Shown here: positions 15,115 to 23,063 of the stretch, in pieces
How positions within the stretch are numbered: the first letter of the stretch is position 1
Layout of the letters: every line of letters begins with the position of its first letter
From: JAUVKA01 sp964465145
Lineage (GTDB): Bacteria; Bacteroidota; Bacteroidia; Bacteroidales; UBA12481
Direction of reading: 5' to 3'
Length of the DNA stretch: 26,736 bases
Assembly (NCBI GenBank): GCA_964465145.1
Contig: CAYXJR010000060.1
Location: forward strand, 1-26,736
Notes under the pieces: model-generated
Databases searched by the model: none
Told to the model about the DNA's origin: nothing
The model's input: only the letters and a program-made list of their open reading frames with translations
Program-made: the position numbers and the translations under genes

Positions 15115-17398
15115 GATATATTGTTTTTACTTTTTTTACATTTTTTTTATGTCCAAGGAAACCGGGTTCCCATATTAGTATTATGGCAGGGATGATGAAA
15201 AGGGCTCCGATTAAGCAGGTGAGAATGGAAACGGTAGTTAGAAATCCAAAAAAACGAATTGGGTTGAAACTGCTGAAAAGGAGGGCTCCGAAACCTATCA
15301 TTACGGATAATGCATTGAAAGTAATTCCTTTGCCAGTGGTTGTAAGTGTTTTAATAATAGCTTCCTGCGTGGTTTTGCCAGCTTTGATTTCCTGCTGATG
15401 CCTCCATAAATAATGTATGGTGTAATCCACTCCAACTCCAATCATTATAGATGAAAGAAGAGCGGTTGCCGCATCGAGATTGATCCCCAGCCAGCCCATC
15501 ATTCCAAAGAGTACAATACAGGCAAAAAGGAGTGGAACCAGAGCCAAGGCTCCTGCCCGCCAGGATCTGAATATTAAAATAATAAGCAGGCTGACCACAA
15601 TCAGAGCGAAAGCCAGGGATCGATTCTGACCACGAATCAGTTTGTCAGTCATTTCTGCTGTTATCAAGCCTATTCCGCCAATACGGGCAACAGTGGGATC
15701 ATCTTTGGTCAGATTTTCAATTTCCCGTACCACCTTAAGTACCTGAACGCTGGAAGGCTCATTAATCCGAATAATCATTTGAGCGTTTTCGTAATTAAAA
15801 TCCACAAGTTGCTCGAAGTCAGAGGGATCTCCACTGAAACTGTATAATTCAAAATATTGAGCTACGGCATCCCTGCTTTCCGGGATCTTATTATAATCCG
15901 GGTCAGACGGGTCTAATATGCTTTTGCTCATTGTTTTAACTATACTGGCAATAGACATAACCTGTCCAACACCCCTCTTCTCTTTTAATTTGTCTTCCAC
16001 GGCGAGCATCCTACCCAGAAGTTGAGGATCCTTAATATCTCCTGCATAATGGATAGCAATAGTTTGTGAGCCACCCATGTGAAGATCAATAAGGTCTGAA
16101 CTTTTCCTGACTATGTTTTCTTTACCAAAGAATTTTACGGTATTGCCTTCAACATGCAGCCTGAAAATGCCAAATACCATAAATATCACTATAACCATTG
16201 CTGTGGCCAGCGTCTCTTTCGGGTGATGAATAAGCTGAGTGGCAAGCCTGCTTAATCCCTTTTCCAGTATGTTGGTTTTGCCAGGCTTGTTTGTTCTTGA
16301 TGGACTTAGGCCAGAAAGATATGCTGGTATATATAACAAACTCATAATCAACGCCCAGGCTATCCCTATGCCTGCCAGAACCCCTACCTGTTTCGCCGGT
16401 ATAATAATATGACTCAACAAACCAAGGATTCCAGCAATCGTAGTCACCCCAGTGAGGAAAACTGGCTTAGCTAATGCCTTCCATATAGCGATAATTTTAT
16501 CACCTCCAGAAAGATTCTTGTACTCTTGTCTTTCTAATTCAAGGTGCCGGTTATATATATGAATGCCATAGTTATTGGCTATTGCGATCAGCATAATAGG
16601 CAGGAGAACACTGACTATGGCCAGCTTCCATCCCAAAATCGGCATAAGGCCCATCGATACCAGGATCGACATAATAACAATACTGAAAGGCAAAAACACT
16701 CCGTTAAAACTCCGAAAGGAGATCCACAGTGTGAGAATCATAAGGATCAGGGCAAGAGGAAGCAGGAATACTAAATCCCTGTTGATATCGGAAGAAATAG
16801 CCTGACTGACAACCGGCATACCACCCATGAAAACTTTTTCAGGTCCGGGAAGGCTGATTAATACCTCTTGAATATCTGCAAGAACAGATTCATCGTTGAC
16901 TTCTTTTTGTAAGGTGGCGATAATGGCAGTAAACTTAAAATCAGGTGAAACCACTATATTATAAACCAGTTCATTATCAGTCAGATCAACCCTGAGCATT
17001 TCCCTTTGTCTTTCTGATCGGGGAATTCTATTGATTGCCGGGGACACCATCATGATCCCATCCTCCCCCTTAATGGATTTTGAACTAAAAAGAGAGATGG
17101 TATTTTCGATATCCGGTAATCTCTTCAGTGACTTTTCTATAGATTTGATCCGGTTCAGTGTTTCCTCCTGCAGCACATCTTCTGCCTCGAAAAGCAATAC
17201 TATATTGTCGCTCCCGCCAAAAATATTTTCAATACTATCGGTGTTTAGCCTGGAGGGCATATCTAAAGGAACAAGTGCTTCTACTTCCGGGTCTATCTCC
17301 GTTCGGGGGAGAAATAAACCCATCCCAATAGCCACAGCCCAACAGAGGATCATCACTGTAACGCGATGTTTATGAATAATATGTGCAAATTTTTTCAT
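15050..17398 (-). CDS. MMPL/RND-family inner-membrane transporter
   Basis: A 782-residue RND-superfamily protein in two homologous halves, each with one helix, a periplasmic porter domain and five more helices (12 in total). Second-half helix 10 carries GVGVDYTIHYLWRH, the proton-relay segment with Asp and Tyr. The matching segment of the first half reads IANNYGIHIYNRH, with Asn where Asp is expected. The type is the hopanoid/lipid-exporter MMPL branch, not AcrB: short porter domains, no partner adaptor gene. It lies 6 bp after the DUF2141 gene. The last 22 or so residues are unusual and are read through the start of the next gene. A one-base change in an A8 run (15141-15148) would instead end the protein at 15136. 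Confidence 0.9.
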   Translation of the reverse strand: MKKFAHIIHKHRVTVMILCWAVAIGMGLFLPRTEIDPEVEALVPLDMPSRLNTDSIENIFGGSDNIVLLFEAEDVLQEETLNRIKSIEKSLKRLPDIENTISLFSSKSIKGEDGIMMVSPAINRIPRSERQREMLRVDLTDNELVYNIVVSPDFKFTAIIATLQKEVNDESVLADIQEVLISLPGPEKVFMGGMPVVSQAISSDINRDLVFLLPLALILMILTLWISFRSFNGVFLPFSIVIMSILVSMGLMPILGWKLAIVSVLLPIMLIAIANNYGIHIYNRHLELERQEYKNLSGGDKIIAIWKALAKPVFLTGVTTIAGILGLLSHIIIPAKQVGVLAGIGIAWALIMSLLYIPAYLSGLSPSRTNKPGKTNILEKGLSRLATQLIHHPKETLATAMVIVIFMVFGIFRLHVEGNTVKFFGKENIVRKSSDLIDLHMGGSQTIAIHYAGDIKDPQLLGRMLAVEDKLKEKRGVGQVMSIASIVKTMSKSILDPSDPDYNKIPESRDAVAQYFELYSFSGDPSDFEQLVDFNYENAQMIIRINEPSSVQVLKVVREIENLTKDDPTVARIGGIGLITAEMTDKLIRGQNRSLAFALIVVSLLIILIFRSWRAGALALVPLLFACIVLFGMMGWLGINLDAATALLSSIMIGVGVDYTIHYLWRHQQEIKAGKTTQEAIIKTLTTTGKGITFNALSVMIGFGALLFSSFNPIRFFGFLTTVSILTCLIGALFIIPAIILIWEPGFLGHKKNVKKVKTIYHEKKYPSHNPPAYSSNASGSN

Positions 17399-17404
17399 AC
17401 CGGA

Positions 17405-17851
17405 TTATCTATACCTGACCTTAATACTTATACTGTTCATCCCTTCCTTGATGGCAAACTGACATTTATGGTAGGGTGGCGTTGAAAACATGGGATTGAT
17501 ATTGTTGCTAAAACCAAATCCTTCCATCGGGATGCCTAACTGGTTGTACTCCATATCACCCGAACCATTTTCATCATCCAATATGGCAACGACATATTTT
17601 CCTGGTTGAAGATTATCCAGGAAGTAATTCACAGTATCCTTTCGCATGTCTCTTTTTGAAACCTGGATATCTGATAACCCTGGAGCCGGATTCCTGGGAA
17701 ACTGTTCGGAATTGTTGTAAACAGAAAGGAGGAGATGTCCCTTGTTGGAGCGTATATTATAAATTTCTACCTTAAGATGTGCCTGACTCATTAAACCTGG
17801 TACGGGAAGGACCAAAAAAGCAATTGCCAGTATGTAGGTGATTTTGTTCAT
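17405..17851 (-). CDS. DUF2141-family exported protein
   Basis: A 148-residue protein with a signal peptide (about 1-22). The body matches DUF2141: a strand start VEIYNIRSNKGHLLLSVY, then LDNLQPGKYVVAILDDENGSG and the conserved N-x-x-GIPxEGFGFSNN block (about 103-117). DUF2141 proteins are small periplasmic beta-sandwiches of unknown function, common in Bacteroidota and Proteobacteria. The gene starts at the base immediately after the barrel gene's stop codon, and the pump begins six bases after its own stop. It is therefore firmly part of module B and may be an accessory of the transport route. Confidence 0.87.
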   Translation of the reverse strand: MNKITYILAIAFLVLPVPGLMSQAHLKVEIYNIRSNKGHLLLSVYNNSEQFPRNPAPGLSDIQVSKRDMRKDTVNYFLDNLQPGKYVVAILDDENGSGDMEYNQLGIPMEGFGFSNNINPMFSTPPYHKCQFAIKEGMNSISIKVRYR

Positions 17852-19228
17852 TTAAAAGCTAATCCTGATTTCAGCAAATGAACCGTTGAATATTTTCCTG
17901 ATCCATTCAAAACTTGTGTTGGCGGGTCCGTAATAATGTTCATAACCTGCCTTGCATTCTATTCCGTCAGCTAGCTGGTAACTGACCACCGGACGGATCA
18001 TATATTCTTCGGTAGTAATATTATATAGCCCGGCAAACTCTAGCTCCAGTGTTTCGTGGAATAATGACACAGATGGTCTAACGAAAACGCTATGGATCCA
18101 TTCGTCCGTCTGATCAAAAAGAATCCGGTTGTAATACCTGATCTGGTCAACCATCATCGGCTCAAGATAAGGCCAGGTATTTGGATCCTGCAGAATTGCC
18201 GGGTTAAAATCTGTGGGGGGACCCAGAGGTGAAAAGTCCTGGATATTCTTTCCAAAATATTCCACCAGGACTCGCAGAGATCCAAAGGATCGGTCCAGGC
18301 CGATAACCCATGAAATTTCTTCCATTGGCAGGGCTGGGTTTGTTAAATCCTTCTCTGGATTTTTCCATGCAAATTCGCCTCGTATTCCAAATTTACCCAG
18401 GTTTGCGGCAAAATCCGCCCCTAAAGTTGACTGTCTATATGCACTGGGAGCCAGGGAAATAGTGAAATCTTCGAAAGGAGGCATAGGCGAACTTCCCGGG
18501 GTTAATCCTGGCATTGCATCATATCCTGTGAAATAGGAGACGGATCCCTCAAGCTTGTTGAGAATTAAATCGGCTTTCAAACCCAGGGAGCCATTTTTCA
18601 GATTAGGACTGGGATACAGTCCATCGGTAAAACTTACAATATCAGGCAGATCCAGCTCATCAAACCGATAAACTGATGGTATGTAATATGGTACCCAATT
18701 CAGTTCGAGTTTAATAAATGAGGTGGGATGAAAACGGCCGGTCATGACCAGGTTACCAAGTCGTCTGTCATCAGCATCAGGACTCCGGCGAAAATAATCA
18801 TAAGGAGTGAGGTTCTGCGTTGGATTGAAGGCATCTGCACGTCCCCAAACCTTTATTTGCTTCCCAAATCTGAAGTCGAATTTTTTGAAGTATAGGTCCA
18901 CATATGCTTCACGGACTTCAACAACGGAGGAAGGCTGTCCGTCAAAAAGTCCTGTACGGAAACGTATGTCGGTAAAAGCCTTTCCCCATTGATTGGGTTT
19001 TGCAGTCAATTTCAAGGCGGATTCTGCGTAGCTGCTTTTGATATTTGCTTCATCCTGGGAATTCCAGCCGGAATACATTGTTCCCCGCATAAATCCTCCG
19101 ATGCTTAGGATTCCTGTTCCGGATCCTTCTGCATCCGATAGGGTGGAGGAGAATAATCCTTGTCCGGTTAAAGGCATCGACCAAACACAAACCAGAGGAA
19201 TTAAAAGCCATCTATAAATTCGAATCAT
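17852..19228 (-). CDS. Outer-membrane beta-barrel protein of module B (DUF1302-like)
   Basis: A 458-residue protein with a signal peptide (about 1-23, ending LTGQ). The N-terminal part (SIGGFMRGTMYSG...) and the segment REAYVDLYFKKFDFRFGKQ followed by WGRADAFNP are typical of DUF1302/alginate-export-like barrels. The rest is alternating strands, ending in AEIRISF with the C-terminal phenylalanine expected of outer-membrane barrels. It is the first gene of module B, 165 bp after an AraC-type regulator on the same strand. DUF1302-type proteins are often encoded with RND pumps and LolA-like proteins, which fits here. Whether it conducts the cargo or anchors the complex cannot be told. Confidence 0.82.
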   Translation of the reverse strand: MIRIYRWLLIPLVCVWSMPLTGQGLFSSTLSDAEGSGTGILSIGGFMRGTMYSGWNSQDEANIKSSYAESALKLTAKPNQWGKAFTDIRFRTGLFDGQPSSVVEVREAYVDLYFKKFDFRFGKQIKVWGRADAFNPTQNLTPYDYFRRSPDADDRRLGNLVMTGRFHPTSFIKLELNWVPYYIPSVYRFDELDLPDIVSFTDGLYPSPNLKNGSLGLKADLILNKLEGSVSYFTGYDAMPGLTPGSSPMPPFEDFTISLAPSAYRQSTLGADFAANLGKFGIRGEFAWKNPEKDLTNPALPMEEISWVIGLDRSFGSLRVLVEYFGKNIQDFSPLGPPTDFNPAILQDPNTWPYLEPMMVDQIRYYNRILFDQTDEWIHSVFVRPSVSLFHETLELEFAGLYNITTEEYMIRPVVSYQLADGIECKAGYEHYYGPANTSFEWIRKIFNGSFAEIRISF

Positions 19229-19300
19229 AAGGTGTTTTTTTAAGCGAATCTATTGTAAAACGAGCCCTTTGTCGCCCAGAATATGCGGGATACATCAACA

Positions 19301-19312
19301 GTTCGTCCGAAC
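19301..19312. promoter_or_regulatory. Short palindrome in the regulator-barrel gap
   Basis: GTTCG-TC-CGAAC lies in the 165-bp gap between the AraC-type regulator and the module B barrel, about 75 bases before the barrel start codon. It is a possible regulator site. No convincing -7 box was found beside it. Confidence 0.25.
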
Positions 19313-19393
19313 CTGCCGGATCAGACGGTTACTCCATAGAATACCAATGTATTGTATTAGATTAGGGGGGACGATAAAATCGGTGCAATCCAG

Positions 19394-20533
19394 CTAATTC
19401 GCACTTTCTAATTGGCGGATAAAATCAGATGGAGTAAGGCCTGTGATTTTCTTGAATACAGAGTTGAATGTTGACTTGGAATTAAAACCACTTTCCAGTG
19501 CAATAGCCAGAACTGTAAATTGCTTGTTTTCGGTTTTCTTCAGGTTATCAATAACGGTCTTTACCCGATATTCATTAATGTACGTATAGAAATTCTTACC
19601 GAGCTGGATATTCATTGCCTGGGTTAAATGATGCCGTGGAACCTTGAGCTGATTAGCAACATCGGCAAGGGAAAGCTCTGGCCGTAGGTATAACTTTTCC
19701 TTTTTCATCAATTCTTCCAACTGTTTTACCACTGATTTTAAGCTGGAATCGCTTAACCCTGATTTAGCATATTTCACAGGTTCTTCTTCTTTCAAACTAA
19801 GCATTGATGGAAATCCTGTAGGATAGCGGTTATAAATAGCTGCTTGCCTGTACCCATAAAAACTGAAAGCAAAAGAAAATAGAGTTAATCCAACATAGGT
19901 AAAAATAATTGGCTCAAAAGGCACAGAGATGACAAATATGTTAATTCCTGATACCACAAAGGTCAGGAAATAAGATAAGTAAACTGTTAGAGTTACGAAA
20001 AAAAGCCAGGTCAAGGTAATTCTGCTCGAATGGAAAGAGAATTGTTCCTTTATTCTCTTTCTATGACGAACAACGAGAACCAGTACCAGAGAGGTGTAAA
20101 GAGAAATTGAGCTAAAAATGAGAATATTATAAATCGAGCGGGCAAACCAACTTGGATTATCCTGAGGGAAAGGCACAGATGGATTTTCCTGACCCTTAAT
20201 ATCTTTAAAGAAGAATGCAATTACAAAAAGAATCATAAAAGGCAGGAAATGCAGTAAATTGATTGGCCTGAATCGGGGTTTTTCTGATATAAGAGAAGTT
20301 ACGTATAGAAATAACAATGGACCATATATGAATGGAACTACCAGGAAAGGTAGTTGGTACGGTAGATAATTCAGGAATTTAACCTTAACCAGGGCCAGGA
20401 TCATCTCAAAGGCAATGATAAACAGCCAGGCTGCCAGGTAACGGTCGGCAATCAGCTGCGGCCGCTTACTGGCAATAACAACTCCGGCGAACAGGGATTG
20501 CACAGCACCAATATACAGGACGGGTTCTACCAT
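19394..20533 (-). CDS. Membrane-anchored AraC-family transcription regulator
   Basis: A 379-residue protein. The N-terminal about 240 residues hold six to seven hydrophobic helices (the first near 5-20, then about 33-52, 60-78, 92-108, 135-155, 172-192 and 205-225). After a linker, an AraC-type double helix-turn-helix domain fills about 280-379 (LSLADVANQLKVPRHHLTQ; ALESGFNSKSTFNSVFKKITGLTPSDF). This membrane-sensor plus AraC arrangement is common in Bacteroidota and suggests direct sensing of a signal in or near the membrane. It lies upstream of module B on the same strand and is the natural candidate for its regulator. The divergent neighbour is mnmA. Confidence 0.9.
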   Translation of the reverse strand: MVEPVLYIGAVQSLFAGVVIASKRPQLIADRYLAAWLFIIAFEMILALVKVKFLNYLPYQLPFLVVPFIYGPLLFLYVTSLISEKPRFRPINLLHFLPFMILFVIAFFFKDIKGQENPSVPFPQDNPSWFARSIYNILIFSSISLYTSLVLVLVVRHRKRIKEQFSFHSSRITLTWLFFVTLTVYLSYFLTFVVSGINIFVISVPFEPIIFTYVGLTLFSFAFSFYGYRQAAIYNRYPTGFPSMLSLKEEEPVKYAKSGLSDSSLKSVVKQLEELMKKEKLYLRPELSLADVANQLKVPRHHLTQAMNIQLGKNFYTYINEYRVKTVIDNLKKTENKQFTVLAIALESGFNSKSTFNSVFKKITGLTPSDFIRQLESAN

Positions 20534-20563
20534 GGCTAATAACTACTAGGAGGGTAATCATAT

Positions 20564-20571
20564 CAAAGATA
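20564..20571 (-). promoter_or_regulatory. Candidate -7 box of the AraC-type regulator gene
   Basis: On the minus strand the sequence is TATCTTTG, a full match to TAnnTTTG, 30 bases before the start codon. No TTG is seen at the -33 distance. Confidence 0.45.
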
Positions 20572-20612
20572 GTAAAAATGGTTTAGGGAATTTATAAGGT
20601 TTAGGAGGTTTC

Positions 20613-20661
20613 CTGTATCCTGTATCTTGTATCTTGAATCTTGAATCTTGTATCTTACGTC
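20613..20661. repeat. Heptamer array H (CTGTATC/TTGTATC/TTGAATC)
   Basis: CTGTATC x2, TTGTATC, TTGAATC x2, TTGTATC and TTACGTC: seven consecutive 7-bp units. Array B has the same unit type. Both lie in gaps between divergent genes and point toward the plus-strand gene. Confidence 0.93.
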
Positions 20662-20676
20662 TTATTTTTTCCCCCA

Positions 20677-20689
20677 GTCCCTACGTCCC
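20677..20689. repeat. 13-mer shared with array D in reverse
   Basis: GTCCCTACGTCCC is the exact reverse complement of 4712-4724. It sits between arrays H and I in the mnmA upstream region. Confidence 0.7.
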
Positions 20690-20703
20690 CAATCCCCTTT
20701 TTC

Positions 20704-20731
20704 GTCACCCGTCACCCGTCACTCGTCACTC
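20704..20731. repeat. Heptamer array I (GTCACCC/GTCACTC)
   Basis: GTCACCC x2 and GTCACTC x2, ending nine bases before the mnmA -7 box. The same unit type reappears just after mnmA (array J). Confidence 0.93.
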
Positions 20732-20739
20732 CTTTTTCT

Positions 20740-20747
20740 TATCTTTG
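20740..20747 (+). promoter_or_regulatory. -7 box immediately before mnmA
   Basis: TATCTTTG matches TAnnTTTG fully and ends seven bases before the ATG at 20755. At the normal distance the transcript would start within a few bases of the start codon. The -33 region is filled by array I and has no TTG. Confidence 0.6.
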
Positions 20748-20754
20748 CATCCTG

Positions 20755-21933
20755 ATGAAAAAAACTCGTGTCGTTGTCGGTATATCCGGGGGTGTAGATT
20801 CCGGTGTGGCTGCATATCTTCTTAAAAATGAGGGATATGATGTGGTTGGTTTGTTTATGCGGAACTGGCATGACACCACTGGTTTGAAATCTGGCGGCTG
20901 TAGTTACGAAGATGATGTGCTATTCGCCGAGATGGTTGCAAAAAAATTGGGTATCCCTTTTCATGAAGTTGATCTTAGCAAGGAATACCGCAGCAGGGTG
21001 GTGGATTATCTTTTCAAAGAATATGCTGCTGGAAGGACTCCCAATCCTGATGTTTTGTGTAATCGCGAAATAAAATTTGATGCGTTTGTCCTCGAGGCTT
21101 TAAAGCTAGGTGCCGACTATGTTGCTACTGGGCATTACTGCCGCAGAGGAGTGGAGGAAACGAAGGATGGGGATTTTTATCGGCTACTGGCAGGATTGGA
21201 TAGCAATAAGGATCAGAGCTATTTCCTATGCCAGTTAAATCAGAACCAGCTCAAAACGGCAATGTTCCCCCTTGGTGAACTAACCAAACCACAGGTTCGT
21301 CAAATTGCGAGAGAGCAGAATCTGGCAAATGCAGAGCGAAAAGATTCTCAAGGAATTTGTTTTGTAGGGAAAGTAGACCTTCCCACATTCCTTCAGCAGC
21401 AGCTTGAAGCAAAGAAGGGAAACGTTATCGAGATCCCTAAGAGTTTCCCAACTCATCCGAAGGAAGCCAGTATAGAGGAACTAGCTTCACCATTAGTGCT
21501 TTCTGAGGATTCAGGGGATTTTATTGGGACTCATAATGGAGCCCATTTTTATACGGTAGGGCAGAGGAAAGGTCTTAATATAGGAGGAAAACCCGAACCA
21601 CTTTTTATTGTGGCAACGGATACTGTCAAAAACATAATTTATGTTGGTCAGGGACATAATCATCCTCTACTGCTCAAGAGGGCGTTGTTCATGAGGAATG
21701 AAGACTTGCACTGGGTCAGGCCCGACAAGACGATGATCCCGGGAGACGAAAAAGATTTTCTCGTCAGAATCAGATATCGTCAGGAATTACAGAAAGGACG
21801 TTTGATTATTAAGAATAAAGGATCATACATCCTGTTTGATAATCCTCAACGTGCTGTTGTCCCGGGTCAATTCGCCGCCTGGTACGAAGGGGAGGAGCTT
21901 GTTGGTTCTGGGGTGATACAGCACTCAACCTGA
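20755..21933 (+). CDS. mnmA: tRNA-specific 2-thiouridylase MnmA
   Basis: A 392-residue cytoplasmic enzyme that makes 2-thiouridine at the wobble position (U34) of tRNAs for Lys, Glu and Gln, using ATP and a sulfur relay. The PP-loop SGGVDS (11-16) binds ATP. The two catalytic cysteines are C102 (NPDVLCNREIKF) and C202 (GICFVGK). GHYCRR, DQSYFLCQL and the C-terminal beta-barrel with YTVGQRKGLNIGG are also typical. The frame stays open upstream to 20641, but that part is repeat sequence with no homology; the ATG at 20755 gives the standard N-terminus MKKTRVVVGISGG and follows a -7 box. A tail of about 90 residues resembles the family barrel, and length is slightly above the usual 360-370. Confidence 0.95.
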   Translation: MKKTRVVVGISGGVDSGVAAYLLKNEGYDVVGLFMRNWHDTTGLKSGGCSYEDDVLFAEMVAKKLGIPFHEVDLSKEYRSRVVDYLFKEYAAGRTPNPDVLCNREIKFDAFVLEALKLGADYVATGHYCRRGVEETKDGDFYRLLAGLDSNKDQSYFLCQLNQNQLKTAMFPLGELTKPQVRQIAREQNLANAERKDSQGICFVGKVDLPTFLQQQLEAKKGNVIEIPKSFPTHPKEASIEELASPLVLSEDSGDFIGTHNGAHFYTVGQRKGLNIGGKPEPLFIVATDTVKNIIYVGQGHNHPLLLKRALFMRNEDLHWVRPDKTMIPGDEKDFLVRIRYRQELQKGRLIIKNKGSYILFDNPQRAVVPGQFAAWYEGEELVGSGVIQHST

Positions 21934-22029
21934 TGGGCACATCATGTTTCCTGTCACCCAGCAAGTCATAGCCAACCTTTTTGGTGTTGCAAGGCCATCA
22001 ATCTAGTAACCTCACGTAACCCTTTTTTT

Positions 22030-22050
22030 GTCACTCGTCACCCTTCACTA
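22030..22050. repeat. Heptamer array J (GTCACTC/GTCACCC)
   Basis: GTCACTC, GTCACCC and TTCACTA lie in the 126-bp gap between mnmA and the thioredoxin lipoprotein. The unit and orientation match array I, so mnmA is bracketed by direct repeats. Confidence 0.85.
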
Positions 22051-22059
22051 CCTTCCAAT

Positions 22060-22596
22060 CTAATTTGTTTTTACCTGTTCTAATAAAACTTTGTCAATCA
22101 TGTCCTTGAACATCTTCTTTGTTTCGGCCTGGGAACGGGCAATACCGGAAGACATCTGTGGTTTTCCTTCCATGGGTACCCAAAGAAAGGCCGGAATGTT
22201 TCGGATTCCAAATGCCCCGGCCAATTCTTTTTCCTGGTCAGTATTGATCTTATAAATATAGATCTGACCCTCGTATTCTTTGGCCAGTTCTTCCAGTACC
22301 GGTGCTGCCTGCTTGCAAGGTCCGCACCAATCAGCATAAAAATCAATAATACAGGGCTTGTCTCCTTCGTATTTCCATTCAGTTGGGTTTTTTTCGTAAT
22401 TCATGACCTTCTCAAGAAAATCCTTCTTTTTCAGATGGATAGGTTTATCACTGGGAACCTTCTGCTGATCGGAATCAAGGCTCACATTTGTAGAGTGGGA
22501 AATCGGTTCATCAACTTTCAACTTTGCTCCTGCCTGATTACAGGATAATAAACCTAATGCCAGGACAATTGAAAAAATCAGTGCTTTATTTTTCAT
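22060..22596 (-). CDS. Thioredoxin-fold lipoprotein
   Basis: A 178-residue protein. The frame reaches up to 22632, but the start at 22596 puts a signal peptide with lipobox LLSC (C19) at the N-terminus. A linker (about 20-60) leads to a thioredoxin domain with the active site WCGPC (C91, C94), the Asp-rich INTDQEKELAGAFGIRNIP segment and the expected cis-proline. It is likely membrane-anchored in the periplasm and handles thiol-disulfide exchange; the partner is unknown. The exported MsrB-MsrA fusion elsewhere in the window would need a periplasmic reductant of this kind, but no sequence link shows that they work together. It is followed on the same strand by nothing; upstream lies an aminopeptidase remnant. 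Confidence 0.88.
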   Translation of the reverse strand: MKNKALIFSIVLALGLLSCNQAGAKLKVDEPISHSTNVSLDSDQQKVPSDKPIHLKKKDFLEKVMNYEKNPTEWKYEGDKPCIIDFYADWCGPCKQAAPVLEELAKEYEGQIYIYKINTDQEKELAGAFGIRNIPAFLWVPMEGKPQMSSGIARSQAETKKMFKDMIDKVLLEQVKTN

Positions 22597-22696
22597 ATTT
22601 AATGTATTATACAAATATGTTGATATGTACATAAATTATGCCAGAGGACAAAATTAGCATTATGGCAGATAAACAAGAAATTTTGTCATAAAAAAC

Positions 22697-23062
22697 CTAA
22701 CGCCTGTCAAAAAGCAGCTTGACCTCAGGATCAATAATGAGGCTATCAGGTTGATTACCAACGTGCCAATTGAATGATGCCCCTTTGTCCGACATCCTGA
22801 TCAGAGTGTCAGATATTATTTTTCCATCTTTATCAATAAGCCTTAATTCAAGGGGAAATTTAAAAAGATATTGATCCTGCATCTGCCGGCATTGAATATC
22901 GACAGAACTGGTTTTTCCCTTCCACTCCCATTCGGCAGAAAGCTCTGGCTGGCCCGCGACTGTGAGCCATTGTTCGGAGAACTGATCGAGTGATTTGTGG
23001 CTCACTTCCTCCATGCAATCCATAAAATCCTGGCTTAAGGCATTATCATTTTTAAATTTATT
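22697..23062 (-). pseudogene. Truncated C-terminal remnant of an M1-family aminopeptidase
   Basis: The longest ATG-started reading here is 108 codons from 23023. The similarity to M1 metallopeptidase C-termini starts earlier, near 23062: KFKNDNALSQDF, then EEVSHKSLDQFSEQWL, GQPELSAEWEWKG, FKFPLELRL and a natural end DPEVKLLFDRR. An in-frame TAA (23075-23077) and a REP-like palindrome (23064-23074) cut off everything upstream, including the zinc site HExxH. No other part of such an enzyme is found in the window. It is therefore probably a decayed gene broken at the repeat. A small stand-alone protein cannot be excluded. Confidence 0.65.
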
Positions 23063-23063
23063 G

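Noticed and set aside
20641..20754. N-terminal extension of MnmA
   Set aside because: It translates heptamer repeats and runs across the -7 box. MnmA normally begins just before the PP-loop, as it does from 20755.
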